Shown in pieces: positions 37,090 through 45,888 of a DNA stretch of 64,000 nucleotides. A model generated the notes under the pieces. It did not search any database, was not told the origin of the DNA, and saw nothing but the letters and a program-made list of their open reading frames with translations. Source of the DNA: Zobellia roscoffensis (GTDB lineage Bacteria; Bacteroidota; Bacteroidia; Flavobacteriales; Flavobacteriaceae); contig NZ_JADDXT010000002.1 of the NCBI RefSeq assembly GCF_015330165.1, positions 680,504-744,503 on the forward strand, given 5' to 3'. The position numbers and the translations under genes are program-made. How positions within the stretch are numbered: position 1 is the first letter of the stretch; the number at the start of each line of letters is the position of its first letter.

Positions 37090-38463
37090 ATGGAAATACT
37101 CTCTTCGTACAATATGATTATTGGCGCTTCTGCCATAGTCATTATCTCTTTTTGGTTTAATGGCATCTCTAAAAAAACCAATATCCCATCTGTACTTATG
37201 CTCATTGTCCTGGGCATAGCATTACAATTTGGCCTCAAGTACATTATGGGTTCTGAAATTGATTTTGAAAAAAACCTGCGTGGCACTTTAGAAATAATAG
37301 GCACGGTTGGATTGATAATGATTGTACTAGAAGCCGCATTGGAACTTGAGCTAAAGCGAGAAAAGCTTATCCCCATTTTAAAATCGATGGCAATTGCCTT
37401 ACTTGGTCTTGTTGCTTCCGCCTGGGTTGCCGCACTTGTACTTTATCAATTTATTGATGGCATGACCATGCAATCTGCCTGGCTTTACGCTACTCCCCTT
37501 TCCATCCTGTCTAGTGCTATTATCATACCCAGCGTTAGCAGTTTAAGAGAAGATAAGAAAGAATTCCACATTTATGAAAGCACTTTCTCAGACATTATGG
37601 GTATCATGATGTTCTATTTCCTTACCGGAGGGCTAGACCCGGAGACCGATTCTGGACCCGTTGCTTTTGCTGGAAATATTGTACTTACCATTGTTATAGC
37701 TATAATTGCCAGTTACGCACTTGTTCTTATTTTTCAAAAAATAAAAAGCCAGGCTAAACAATTTTTATTAATTGCTGTCCTCATACTACTATATGCTATT
37801 GGCAAAAAGATGCACCTATCCTCTCTGATTATCATTTTAATATTTGGATTAGTAATTGCAAACGTAAAACTGTTCTTTCCTGGCAAGACCGCAATTTTTC
37901 TTGAAAAGGAAAAAATGCACCAAATTTTTCACGAACTCCATATTATTACCCTAGAAACCGCTTTTGTTGTGCGTACTTTTTTCTTTGTAATCTTTGGGGT
38001 CACTATTGTACTTGCTTCTTTAATGAGCTTGAATGTTGCCATGGTCAGCATTCTGATTATCGCTTCTATATATGTCATCCGATTTCTAATTTTACGAGTT
38101 TTTATAGGAAAAGACATCCTACCACAGGCTTTCATTGCCCCAAGAGGATTAATTACCATTCTATTATTTTATGCTATTCCTGTGGAAGCGGAAATTGCAG
38201 GCTTTGAATCCGGGATTTTGTTGTTCGTAATTATTGCCACAAGCTTAATTATGACTTGGGCCATGATTAGAGACAAAAAGAAAATGGGTACGATGTTAGA
38301 TGAAATTGATGAAGAAATCTTAGCACGAAACGAAGCAGAAGACCAATTTCACCAACATGAGGCAGAAACTTCGGAAACCGAAATAGAGAATGAAATAACA
38401 AAAAACGAAGAAAACGTTTCTAGAGAGGCTGAAGACACCGAGCCAGACAATCTTTCTAAATAA
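37090..38463 (+). CDS. Cation:proton antiporter (CPA/NhaP-like)
   Basis: The 457-residue membrane protein has about twelve to thirteen helices and probably exchanges Na+ or K+ for protons. Family-like features are the DIMGIMMFYF helix with an acidic residue, the second-half helix IILIFGLVIANVKLFFPG and LPQAFIAPRGLITILLFYAIP, which resembles the conserved late helix of NhaP-type carriers. The last 60 residues form a charged, Glu-rich cytoplasmic tail without a recognisable TrkA-N domain. It is divergent from rimP across 192 bases and ends in a strong terminator shared with tRNA-Gln. The ion specificity is not readable. Confidence 0.8.
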   Translation: MEILSSYNMIIGASAIVIISFWFNGISKKTNIPSVLMLIVLGIALQFGLKYIMGSEIDFEKNLRGTLEIIGTVGLIMIVLEAALELELKREKLIPILKSMAIALLGLVASAWVAALVLYQFIDGMTMQSAWLYATPLSILSSAIIIPSVSSLREDKKEFHIYESTFSDIMGIMMFYFLTGGLDPETDSGPVAFAGNIVLTIVIAIIASYALVLIFQKIKSQAKQFLLIAVLILLYAIGKKMHLSSLIIILIFGLVIANVKLFFPGKTAIFLEKEKMHQIFHELHIITLETAFVVRTFFFVIFGVTIVLASLMSLNVAMVSILIIASIYVIRFLILRVFIGKDILPQAFIAPRGLITILLFYAIPVEAEIAGFESGILLFVIIATSLIMTWAMIRDKKKMGTMLDEIDEEILARNEAEDQFHQHEAETSETEIENEITKNEENVSREAEDTEPDNLSK

Positions 38464-38473
38464 AACTCAAACA

Positions 38474-38506
38474 AAAAACCCGATACTTTTCAGTATCGGG
38501 TTTTTA
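38474..38506. terminator. Bidirectional terminator between the antiporter gene and tRNA-Gln
   Basis: A perfect stem CCCGATACT / AGTATCGGG (38479-38500) has A-rich and T-rich flanks and serves the converging antiporter gene and tRNA. Confidence 0.9.
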
Positions 38507-38515
38507 AATTTCTGT

Positions 38516-38586
38516 TGGCCTACTAGGACTCGAACCTAGAACGACTGTACCAAAAACAGCTGTGTTGCCAATTACACCATAGGCCA
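38516..38586 (-). tRNA. tRNA-Gln (anticodon UUG)
   Basis: The 71-base minus-strand sequence folds as a cloverleaf: acceptor TGGCCTA/TAGGCCA, D stem GTGT/ACAC, anticodon stem GCTGT/ACAGT with loop TTTTGGT (anticodon TTG, T33 present), a four-base variable loop and T stem CTAGG/CCTAG with loop TTCGAGT. CCA is not encoded at the 3' end (the next bases are ACAG). Confidence 0.95.
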
Positions 38587-38628
38587 TTACCGTAATTGCT
38601 GCCGAAACAAGTTCAGCGTTTGAGCGTG

Positions 38629-38658
38629 CAAATTTAAAACAAAGTTTCGTTTACACAA
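38629..38658 (-). promoter_or_regulatory. Promoter of tRNA-Gln
   Basis: The minus strand shows TTG (38658-38656), exactly 19 bases, then TAAATTTG (38636-38629). It lies about 43 bases upstream of the mature tRNA 5' end. This is one of the best promoter matches in the window. Confidence 0.7.
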
Positions 38659-38883
38659 ACATTTTTTACAACAAAAATTTAAAATCCGCACAACTGGCAG
38701 ATTTTCAGCAGCATAAAATTAACAAATAGAATTATTTCTATCTCGCAAGCCCCACTAACAAAGCCACAGATACATATAAATCTTCATTCTTCTTACAAAG
38801 CACTTGTTAAAGGTTTATCAAAAATAGCTATCCATATCTATATTAATTAGTAAATTCGCCGCATTGGTTAAACCTCATAGTAC

Positions 38884-41800
38884 ATGTTTTCAAAGAACTT
38901 CGAAAAATGGGACAATCTTCTCGGATGGTCCGTCTTTTTTATAGCCCTCATTACTTACGCAATCACCGTTGAACCCACCAACAGTTTTTGGGATGCTGGT
39001 GAATACATTGCCACATCAGCAAAACTTCAGGTAGGCCACCCTCCCGGAGCACCATTACTACAGATGATAGGTGCCTTTTTTGCCATGTTTGCTATTGAGC
39101 CCGATCAAGTGGCCCGTATGGTGAACTACGTCTCGGGCGTATCAAGTGCGTTTACCATTCTTTTCATGTTTTGGACAATTACCAACCTTACCCAAAAACT
39201 GATAAAACGAAAAGATGACGTTATAACGAACAGTAAGGCCATTGCTATTTTTGGTAGTGGTATTGTTGGATCTCTTGCCTTTACTTTTTCAGATAGTTTC
39301 TGGTTCAATGCTGTTGAAACAGAAGTATATTCTACTGCCAGTTTACTAATGGCGTTATTACTTTGGCTTGGGTTAAAGTGGGTAGACGACCTAGAAAACC
39401 CCAGAGGCAATAAATGGATCGTTCTTATATCATATGTAGTTGGCCTAACGTTTGGTGTTCAATTTATGGGCTTTTTAGCCATACCTTCAATCGGTTTACT
39501 TTACTATTTCAAAACATACGAAAAGACAACCGTAAAAAACTTTTTACTTGCCAATATTGTTGTGATTGCGGTACTCATGTTGGTATATAAATTCTCACTT
39601 ACCTATGTTTTAAAACTTTTTGGATGGAGCGAAGTCTTTTTCATTAATAGTATTGGCCTACCGTTTAACTCCGGGACCATTATTATGGGACTTATATTTA
39701 TTGCTACTTTCTATTTTGGATTAAACTACACTAGAAAGAACAATTATAAGACTGCCAATACCATCGTTCTCTGTTTAATGTTTCTCTTTTTAGGCTTTTC
39801 ATCTTGGATGATGCTTCCTATTCGTGCCAACGCAAGAGTTGTAATTAATGAGAACAACCCGGAAGATGCGCGTGCACTACTTGCCTACTATAACAGAGAA
39901 CAATACCCTGGTGTGGATAGTCCCGTTTACGGCACTTACTACTCCAATACTTTTGGAATAGGCGGCGAAGACAAAGATGAAGCCCCTAAATATGAGAAAA
40001 ACGAAAAACTAGGAAAATACGTAATTGTAAACTATTACAAAGGAGCTATACCGGGAGACGACCCTAAGCATATTGGACTCCTACCACGTATGTGGAGTGG
40101 TCAGAATGCTGAAAACTACATGAAATACTTCGGTCCTTTAGATTTTAAAATGACACAATCTAACGAAGAACTTAGAGCCGCGGTTGCACAGGTAAAAGAT
40201 GGTTTTGCGAATGGAGAAATAGACGCTGAACAATATATTAGTTTCTTAAGACGATTTGGGGATTATCTTGAAGTGGAGCCCCCATCCGTTTGGCAGAATA
40301 TTAAATACATGGTGCAGTTTCAGTTCGGCTACATGTACTGGCGTTATTTTATGTGGAATTTTTCCGGTAAAAACAACGACGTTCAAGGCAGATACAATGG
40401 GAATGGCGAATGGCTAAGTGGCATTGACCTGATCGACAGCCCGCGGTTAGGAAGCCAAGACAACCTACCAGATGAAGTTAAAAACAATAAGGCAAGAAAC
40501 ACTTATTTCTTACTTCCATTAATTCTGGGTATCGTTGGCATACTATTCCAAATCAGTAAAAACCCAAAGCAGTTCTGGGTTCTTTTAATATTCTTTTTAT
40601 TCACTGGTCTGGCTATTCAATTTTACACCAACCCCTATATTTTCCAACCTCGCGAAAGAGACTATTCCCTTGTGGGATCTTTTTATGTGTTTGGCATATG
40701 GATAGGTTTGGGTGTTTATGGACTTTTTGACGAGCTCAAGAAATACCTAACGCCAAAAATACTCGCTCCGGCCGTAACCTTAGTTTGCCTTTTAGCCGTT
40801 CCTACGGTAATGGCAGTACAAAACTGGGACGATCACGACCGATCCAATCGGTATACCGCCAATTCGTCCGCGAAAGCATATTTAGATTCTTGCCAAGAAG
40901 ATGCTGGCGCTATACTGTTCACCATTGGAGACAATGACACCTTCCCACTTTGGTACGCCCAAGAAATTGAAGGCTACAGAACTGATGTTCGTATTGTCTG
41001 TACCAGCCTTTTTGAAACTGATTGGTACATTGACCAAATGAAGAGAAAGGCTTATGAAAGCGAAGCTATTCCTTCGCAGATTGAGCATGATAAATACCGC
41101 TGGGGTTCCCGTGATGTATTGTATTATCAGACCGTTGACCCTCTTTTCAACAAAAAGATATCGGAAAGCCGTTGGTCTATTCAGGACTTTATTAAATGGG
41201 TAGATAGTGACAATCCACAAACAAAACTGAAATACATTTTAGAACGTCAAGAAAATATTGACATGGATGCTTATTCTGAAAGCAGTCAAAATATTGTTTA
41301 CTACCCTACAAACAAACTTCGCATTCCCGTAAACAAAAAGAATGTTCTAGAAAGTGGGCTCGTTAAAACAAAAGATTCCGCTCTGATAGTTGACCATATT
41401 GATATTGACTTGCCAAAAAGTGCAATTACCAAAAAGAGCATGATGATGTTAGATATCATTGCCAATAATGACTGGACACGCCCTATTTACTTTTCAGGCG
41501 GAAGTTTTGATGATGCCGAATTCATTTGGATGAAAGATTATTTGCAATTAGATGGTATGGCATACAAACTAGTGCCAATTAAAACGGAGCGTAGAAACTC
41601 TTTTGAAATGGGACGCATAGACACTGACCTTATGTACGATGTGGTTACCAATTGGGACTGGGGCAACTCTGGAAGTTCAGACATTTATCACGATCCTCAA
41701 ACGCGTATTCAAGGTCTATCTTACCGTAGTAACTTGGCGAGGTTACTGGAGCAATTGCTCAAAGAAGGTAAAATAGAAAAAGCGAAGGATATTATCGACC

Positions 41801-42273
41801 TTTCTATAACAAACCTTCCCGTTGAGTATTTTGGCTACTATACTTTTGTTGAGCCTTTTGTAGACGGATATTATAAAGTTGGCGAAACCACCAAGGCAAG
41901 GGAACTCTTTGGCAAGCTAAAATACATCTATCAAGACCGTTTGGAGTACTATGCCGGGATTCCACTGGAGGAGCAATATGAGAAAATAGATGAGATCATT
42001 GCCGATATGGAAGGCTACAGAAGGAACATTGATATCTTAATTGGCAATAACGACCGAGAAATGGCTGAAAAGGAAACGCTAATATTCAATGAATACATTG
42101 ACAAATTCAGACATTTCTACAAAGACAATATTTTACAGGAAAATGATTTAGAGCCTGGGCAGAACCCGGACATGGGAGACACTGTACCGGTTTCTGACAC
42201 TACTGCTATTGACGCTGCTACTGCAGGAGGTGAAAAGGTATTGGATACTACGCTTGTTCCCGCTGCGAACTAA
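38884..42273 (+). CDS. DUF2723 family membrane protein (GT117-like glycosyltransferase candidate)
   Basis: The 1129-residue protein belongs to the large DUF2723 family of Bacteroidetes. The N-terminal half has about twelve or more membrane helices and opens with the conserved stretch NSFWDAGEYIATSAKL followed by VGHPPGAPL, which in GT-C-type glycosyltransferases is the position of the acidic catalytic loop. The C-terminal half (about 640-1129) is soluble, probably periplasmic, with the motif FTIGDNDTFPLWYAQ and a helical repeat-like end. A role in protein O-glycosylation is suggested by family relationship only. The last 40 residues are a low-complexity Asp/Thr/Ala tail. Confidence 0.75.
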   Translation: MFSKNFEKWDNLLGWSVFFIALITYAITVEPTNSFWDAGEYIATSAKLQVGHPPGAPLLQMIGAFFAMFAIEPDQVARMVNYVSGVSSAFTILFMFWTITNLTQKLIKRKDDVITNSKAIAIFGSGIVGSLAFTFSDSFWFNAVETEVYSTASLLMALLLWLGLKWVDDLENPRGNKWIVLISYVVGLTFGVQFMGFLAIPSIGLLYYFKTYEKTTVKNFLLANIVVIAVLMLVYKFSLTYVLKLFGWSEVFFINSIGLPFNSGTIIMGLIFIATFYFGLNYTRKNNYKTANTIVLCLMFLFLGFSSWMMLPIRANARVVINENNPEDARALLAYYNREQYPGVDSPVYGTYYSNTFGIGGEDKDEAPKYEKNEKLGKYVIVNYYKGAIPGDDPKHIGLLPRMWSGQNAENYMKYFGPLDFKMTQSNEELRAAVAQVKDGFANGEIDAEQYISFLRRFGDYLEVEPPSVWQNIKYMVQFQFGYMYWRYFMWNFSGKNNDVQGRYNGNGEWLSGIDLIDSPRLGSQDNLPDEVKNNKARNTYFLLPLILGIVGILFQISKNPKQFWVLLIFFLFTGLAIQFYTNPYIFQPRERDYSLVGSFYVFGIWIGLGVYGLFDELKKYLTPKILAPAVTLVCLLAVPTVMAVQNWDDHDRSNRYTANSSAKAYLDSCQEDAGAILFTIGDNDTFPLWYAQEIEGYRTDVRIVCTSLFETDWYIDQMKRKAYESEAIPSQIEHDKYRWGSRDVLYYQTVDPLFNKKISESRWSIQDFIKWVDSDNPQTKLKYILERQENIDMDAYSESSQNIVYYPTNKLRIPVNKKNVLESGLVKTKDSALIVDHIDIDLPKSAITKKSMMMLDIIANNDWTRPIYFSGGSFDDAEFIWMKDYLQLDGMAYKLVPIKTERRNSFEMGRIDTDLMYDVVTNWDWGNSGSSDIYHDPQTRIQGLSYRSNLARLLEQLLKEGKIEKAKDIIDLSITNLPVEYFGYYTFVEPFVDGYYKVGETTKARELFGKLKYIYQDRLEYYAGIPLEEQYEKIDEIIADMEGYRRNIDILIGNNDREMAEKETLIFNEYIDKFRHFYKDNILQENDLEPGQNPDMGDTVPVSDTTAIDAATAGGEKVLDTTLVPAAN

Positions 42274-42293
42274 TAGTCCACAGTACAAGAATT

Positions 42294-42331
42294 AAAAAAG
42301 GTCTTTTATCAATGATAAAAGACCTTTTTTA
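42294..42331. terminator. Bidirectional terminator after the DUF2723 gene
   Basis: A long perfect stem AAAAAAGGTCTTTTATC / GATAAAAGACCTTTTTT encloses a three-base loop. It serves the DUF2723 gene and the converging thioredoxin-like gene. Confidence 0.9.
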
Positions 42332-42386
42332 TATTATAATTTTCCGAGTGAAAACACCGGTTAAATTAGAATTCTGAATAAAACGG

Positions 42387-42683
42387 TTATAGATACTCGT
42401 TCAAAATACCTATAAGGGTATTGGCATCCTGTTCACCACTTTGGCGCCAAACCATTTCACCTTTTTTATAAATCATTAGTGTAGGCAATCCCTTAACGCG
42501 AAGGGCCTGAGCAAGTTCTTTGTTCTTATCTACATCAATCTTAATAACCTTGCCCTTATCGCCCAAAGCAGCAGCTACATCACGTAGAACAGCATGCATT
42601 GAATTCGATTGCTCGTTCCAATCCGCATAAAAATCCAAAAGAACAGGAATTTTTAAATCTATGAGTTCACCAAACTTTGACAT
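42387..42683 (-). CDS. Thioredoxin-fold protein lacking the CxxC active site
   Basis: The 98-residue protein has the length and order of thioredoxin: LLDFYADW, a helix, VIKIDVDKNKELAQALRVKGLPTLMIYKKGEMV with the cis-Pro, and a C-terminal helix. The active site, normally WCGPC, reads WNEQS, and there is no cysteine anywhere in the protein, so it cannot do dithiol-disulfide exchange. A binding or scaffold role is possible. It has its own promoter-like element and a terminator. I believe similar degenerate forms occur in related bacteria, but I cannot check that here. Confidence 0.85.
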   Translation of the reverse strand: MSKFGELIDLKIPVLLDFYADWNEQSNSMHAVLRDVAAALGDKGKVIKIDVDKNKELAQALRVKGLPTLMIYKKGEMVWRQSGEQDANTLIGILNEYL

Positions 42684-42706
42684 ACGTAGTTCATTGGGTT
42701 AGGGGC

Positions 42707-42714
42707 CAAATGTA
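42707..42714 (-). promoter_or_regulatory. Putative promoter -7 element of the thioredoxin-like gene
   Basis: The minus strand reads TACATTTG, ending 23 bases before the start codon. No clear -33 element. Confidence 0.45.
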
Positions 42715-42780
42715 AGAAAAAATGTTAAATTGCCACCTATAGCCCAAATTTTATAGACTTTAGGCGACGTTAAAATCGTG

Positions 42781-44004
42781 TTAAGCTTTCTTTTTTAAGA
42801 TAATCACACTTATCTCAGGCCATATCCCTACTCTACCAGGATATCCTAAAAACCCAAAGCCACGATTTACGTTTATATACTGACCCAGTTCTTTATAGAT
42901 TCCTGCCCAGTATTTATAGCGCCATTTTACAGGACTCCACTTAATCCAACCCGGTATTTCTATTCCAAACTGCATACCATGTGTATGACCGCTTAATGTT
43001 AGGTGATAATGATATTCATCATGCAATACCACATCTTCCCAATGCGAAGGGTCATGGCTCATAAGAATTTTAAAATCGTCTTTACCCACATTAGCAACTG
43101 CCTTTTTAAGATCTCCAGCTTTTTTAAAACCACCACGACCCCAATTTTCAACTCCAACCAAGGCAATCTTATCATCGCCTTTTTCTAAAAACCGATTTTC
43201 ATTCAGCAAAAGGTCGAAACCCATATTGCCCTGTAGCTTTTTTAAGTCTTCTAAATTTTGATGTTTAGCTTCTTCGGTATCCCAATCTACATAATCCCCA
43301 TAATCATGATTCCCTAAAATCGAAAACTTTCCATCTTTGGCATCAAGAGTAGAGAAAAGGTCTGCCCATGGCTCCATTTCAGTGGCCATATTGTTCACCA
43401 TATCACCTGTAAAAAGAATCACATCACTCTTCTGTTCATTGATAAGATTAATAGCATATTCAATTTTCTTTCTGTCATCAAAGCTACCGCTATGTACATC
43501 AGATATTTGTGTAATCTGGTACCCATCAAAAGCATCGGGCAAATCATCAAACTCCAAATTATACTTCAGCACCTTAAAATTGTATTTACCCTTATACATT
43601 CCATAAAGAAGTGCGCCAAAAGGAATTGCAGCCAAACCAAGCCCCAAAATACTTAAAAACCTTCTACGTTCCGGCAATGTAAACTCCTTAGACTGACCAA
43701 AAAATCTCTGATAGCCACTTGATAAAAACCGAAATACATCTTCGGACAAAAGAAAAAGTATGGTAACCATTTGAAACGCCAACACGGTCAGCAATAGCCC
43801 AAAAGCATAGCTTTTAGCCCTACTCAACACTCTACCTTCTTCCTCCCCCAGCGTAAATTGATAGATAAAATTACCCAGTACCAATACGGCTACAGTAATG
43901 AAGAGATAATACACCCAAGGGTATCTTGTTACAGTTTTTAGCGCCTGCAAAGTATAGAGGCCCATTACAATATAAACGATAATAAATATGATCCAACGTA
44001 GCAT
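42781..44004 (-). CDS. Membrane-anchored metallophosphoesterase
   Basis: The 407-residue protein has three or four N-terminal membrane helices (about 1-135) and then a calcineurin-like phosphoesterase domain resembling YkuE/YaeI-type enzymes. The five metal-site motifs are visible in order: ISDVHSG, FTGDMVNN, GNHDYG, MSHDPSHW and LSGHTHGMQ. The fold cleaves phosphoester or pyrophosphate bonds, and relatives act on lipid or nucleotide pyrophosphates; the substrate here is unknown. It lies between the thioredoxin-like gene and cutC on the same strand, with gaps of 97 and 48 bases. Confidence 0.88.
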   Translation of the reverse strand: MLRWIIFIIVYIVMGLYTLQALKTVTRYPWVYYLFITVAVLVLGNFIYQFTLGEEEGRVLSRAKSYAFGLLLTVLAFQMVTILFLLSEDVFRFLSSGYQRFFGQSKEFTLPERRRFLSILGLGLAAIPFGALLYGMYKGKYNFKVLKYNLEFDDLPDAFDGYQITQISDVHSGSFDDRKKIEYAINLINEQKSDVILFTGDMVNNMATEMEPWADLFSTLDAKDGKFSILGNHDYGDYVDWDTEEAKHQNLEDLKKLQGNMGFDLLLNENRFLEKGDDKIALVGVENWGRGGFKKAGDLKKAVANVGKDDFKILMSHDPSHWEDVVLHDEYHYHLTLSGHTHGMQFGIEIPGWIKWSPVKWRYKYWAGIYKELGQYINVNRGFGFLGYPGRVGIWPEISVIILKKKA

Positions 44005-44009
44005 GGCTG

Positions 44010-44017
44010 CAAAGGTA
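44010..44017 (-). promoter_or_regulatory. Promoter-like TAnnTTTG element abutting the phosphoesterase gene
   Basis: The minus strand reads TACCTTTG and ends 5 bases before the ATG. If active it would give a nearly leaderless mRNA. No -33 element seen. Confidence 0.3.
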
Positions 44018-44052
44018 TTTGAATCTAAGGCGAGGATTACCTCATTTAGATT

Positions 44053-44775
44053 TTATTTAACCCTATTTACAACATTTGCTATTATTTCAGAGTCAGTTAG
44101 AGCAATCTCGCCATCTCGTAAAAATGAAGGTGAATTCATAGAGACCCTCTTGTTACCGGGTAAAGTTCTTAAAAATTTAGTGCCGGACAAATGAGCTGCC
44201 TTAAAACCAGAGTTTTTAAAGTCCATGATATTTTCTGGTCGCACTCCTCCTCCCGGTATAATAGTACATAAGGAAGCTTTCGCTTGCAGCTTTTTTAAAA
44301 GCTCTATTCCTTCGGTAGCGGATTTCTGTTGACCAGATGTTAATATATAATCTACATTTAGATTTTCTAACTGAAATAGCGTTTCAAATGGGTCTTCTAC
44401 CCAATCGAATGCCCGGTGAAAGGTGAACTTTAAATTACCGGATGCCTCAATTAATTCTTTGGTCTTGTCTACATCCAAAGAAAAATCGGTTTTTAAAACA
44501 CCCGAAACAATACCTTCAAATCCCATTTCAACACAAAGAGCAATATTCTCTTTCATAATTTTTAACTCATCAGCAAAATAGGTGAAATCGCCACTACGGG
44601 GACGAATAAGCACATGAACCGGAATTGATATTTTATCCCGAACAGCCTTCAACAATCCATAGGAAGGGGTAATCCCACCTACGGCAAGTTCAGAACAAAG
44701 CTCTATCCTATGAGCACCAGCTTTTTGAGCATTTAATGCAGATTGCAGGGAGTTGGCACAGACTTCTATTAGCAT
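44053..44775 (-). CDS. cutC: CutC family protein
   Basis: The 240-residue protein is a TIM-barrel of the CutC family, historically linked to copper homeostasis though the biochemical role is unclear. Diagnostic stretches are MLIEVCANSLQSALNAQKAG, RIELCSELAVGGITPSYG, HVLIRPRSGDFTY and FHRAFDWVEDP. Length agrees with the family. The start is at the typical MLIEVC. It is divergent from the glycosylasparaginase gene across 65 bases. Confidence 0.92.
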   Translation of the reverse strand: MLIEVCANSLQSALNAQKAGAHRIELCSELAVGGITPSYGLLKAVRDKISIPVHVLIRPRSGDFTYFADELKIMKENIALCVEMGFEGIVSGVLKTDFSLDVDKTKELIEASGNLKFTFHRAFDWVEDPFETLFQLENLNVDYILTSGQQKSATEGIELLKKLQAKASLCTIIPGGGVRPENIMDFKNSGFKAAHLSGTKFLRTLPGNKRVSMNSPSFLRDGEIALTDSEIIANVVNRVK

Positions 44776-44840
44776 TTTACTTATATTTAATGCCCAAGTG
44801 GCATTTTTAAAACTACCCCTAAAATAGAAATCTTAACACC

Positions 44841-45830
44841 ATGCAAAGAAGAAAGTTCCTAAAAAATTCGACTGCCGCCACGGCCGGTTTAATTTCGGCA
44901 CCATTAATGGCTGGCCAAACCAATGCTCTCAACAACCAAATAACAAATACTACGGTGGCGGTTAAACCTATTGTAATATGTACTTGGGATTTCCACAACG
45001 CATCTTCAAAAGCATGGGAAATTTTAAAAGACGGTGGCTCTTCACTAGATGCCGTAACCGAAGGAGTAATGGTTGAAGAGAATGATGTGAACAACCAAAC
45101 CGTAGGCATTGGCGGTAGACCCGACCGCGACGGAAACGTTACTTTGGACTCTTGTATTATGGATAAAGATGGTAATTGTGGCGCTGTACTAGCCATGCAA
45201 AATATTGCCAATCCTATTTTAGTTGCTCGCAAGGTCATGGAAGAAACCCCACATGTTATGCTTGCCGGAAAAGGAGCTGAACAATTTGCTCATGAAATGG
45301 GATTTAAAAAAACCAATCTTCTTACCGAAAAGTCAAAACAAGAATGGATTGAATGGCAAAAAACGGCACAATACAAACCTATCATAAATATTGAAAACCA
45401 TGATACTATAGGCATGCTCGCCATTGATGCCAACGGAGATATTTCCGGCGCTTGCACCACTAGTGGTATGGGATACAAAATGGCGGGACGCGTAGGTGAC
45501 TCCCCAATTATTGGAGCGGGACTTTTTGTTGATAATGAAGTAGGAGGAGCAACCGCAACCGGTGTTGGCGAAGAAGTGGTGCGCACCGTGGGCAGCTTTC
45601 TTATTGTGGAACTGATGCGACAAGGAAAATCTCCTCAAGAAGCTTGTAAAGAAGGTGTAGAACGAATCATGGCTAAAAATAAAGATAGAGATGATTTTCA
45701 AATCGGTTTTATTGCCATTAACAAAGCTGGCGAAACCGGCGGTTATTGTATTCATCCCGGATTTACGTATCGGTCCTATTCTGAAGAAGGGCATGTGAAT
45801 AATCCTTCGGAAAGTTATATCAAATCTTAA
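44841..45830 (+). CDS. Exported N4-(beta-N-acetylglucosaminyl)-L-asparaginase (glycosylasparaginase)
   Basis: The enzyme hydrolyses the GlcNAc-Asn bond left after glycoprotein breakdown. The 329-residue precursor starts with a Tat-type signal (MQRRKFLKNSTAATAG, with RRKFLK). The Ntn-hydrolase autocleavage site is NHDTIGMLA, giving Thr189 as the new N-terminal nucleophile. The substrate-binding stretches GRVGDSPIIGAGLFVDN and GATATGVGEE follow. Length is typical. It stands alone before polA; 58 bases separate its stop from the preferred polA start. Confidence 0.92.
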   Translation: MQRRKFLKNSTAATAGLISAPLMAGQTNALNNQITNTTVAVKPIVICTWDFHNASSKAWEILKDGGSSLDAVTEGVMVEENDVNNQTVGIGGRPDRDGNVTLDSCIMDKDGNCGAVLAMQNIANPILVARKVMEETPHVMLAGKGAEQFAHEMGFKKTNLLTEKSKQEWIEWQKTAQYKPIINIENHDTIGMLAIDANGDISGACTTSGMGYKMAGRVGDSPIIGAGLFVDNEVGGATATGVGEEVVRTVGSFLIVELMRQGKSPQEACKEGVERIMAKNKDRDDFQIGFIAINKAGETGGYCIHPGFTYRSYSEEGHVNNPSESYIKS

Positions 45831-45858
45831 ATCACTAAGAAGTATTCAAAAACTTGAT

Positions 45859-45866
45859 TAGCTTTG
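45859..45866 (+). promoter_or_regulatory. Putative promoter -7 element of polA
   Basis: The bases read TAGCTTTG, ending 22 bases before the preferred polA ATG at 45889. This argues against the longer frame that starts at a TTG at 45874. No clear -33 element. Confidence 0.5.
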
Positions 45867-45888
45867 AAACCTTTTGAAAAACTATAAA

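Noticed and set aside
44819..45238. 139-codon frame on the minus strand near the glycosylasparaginase gene
   Set aside because: It runs antisense through the N-terminal half of a well-supported gene and shows no family resemblance.
45874..45888. Longer polA start at a TTG
   Set aside because: The five extra residues are not typical of the family, and a promoter -7 element lies 7 bases before that TTG; the ATG at 45889 fits better.
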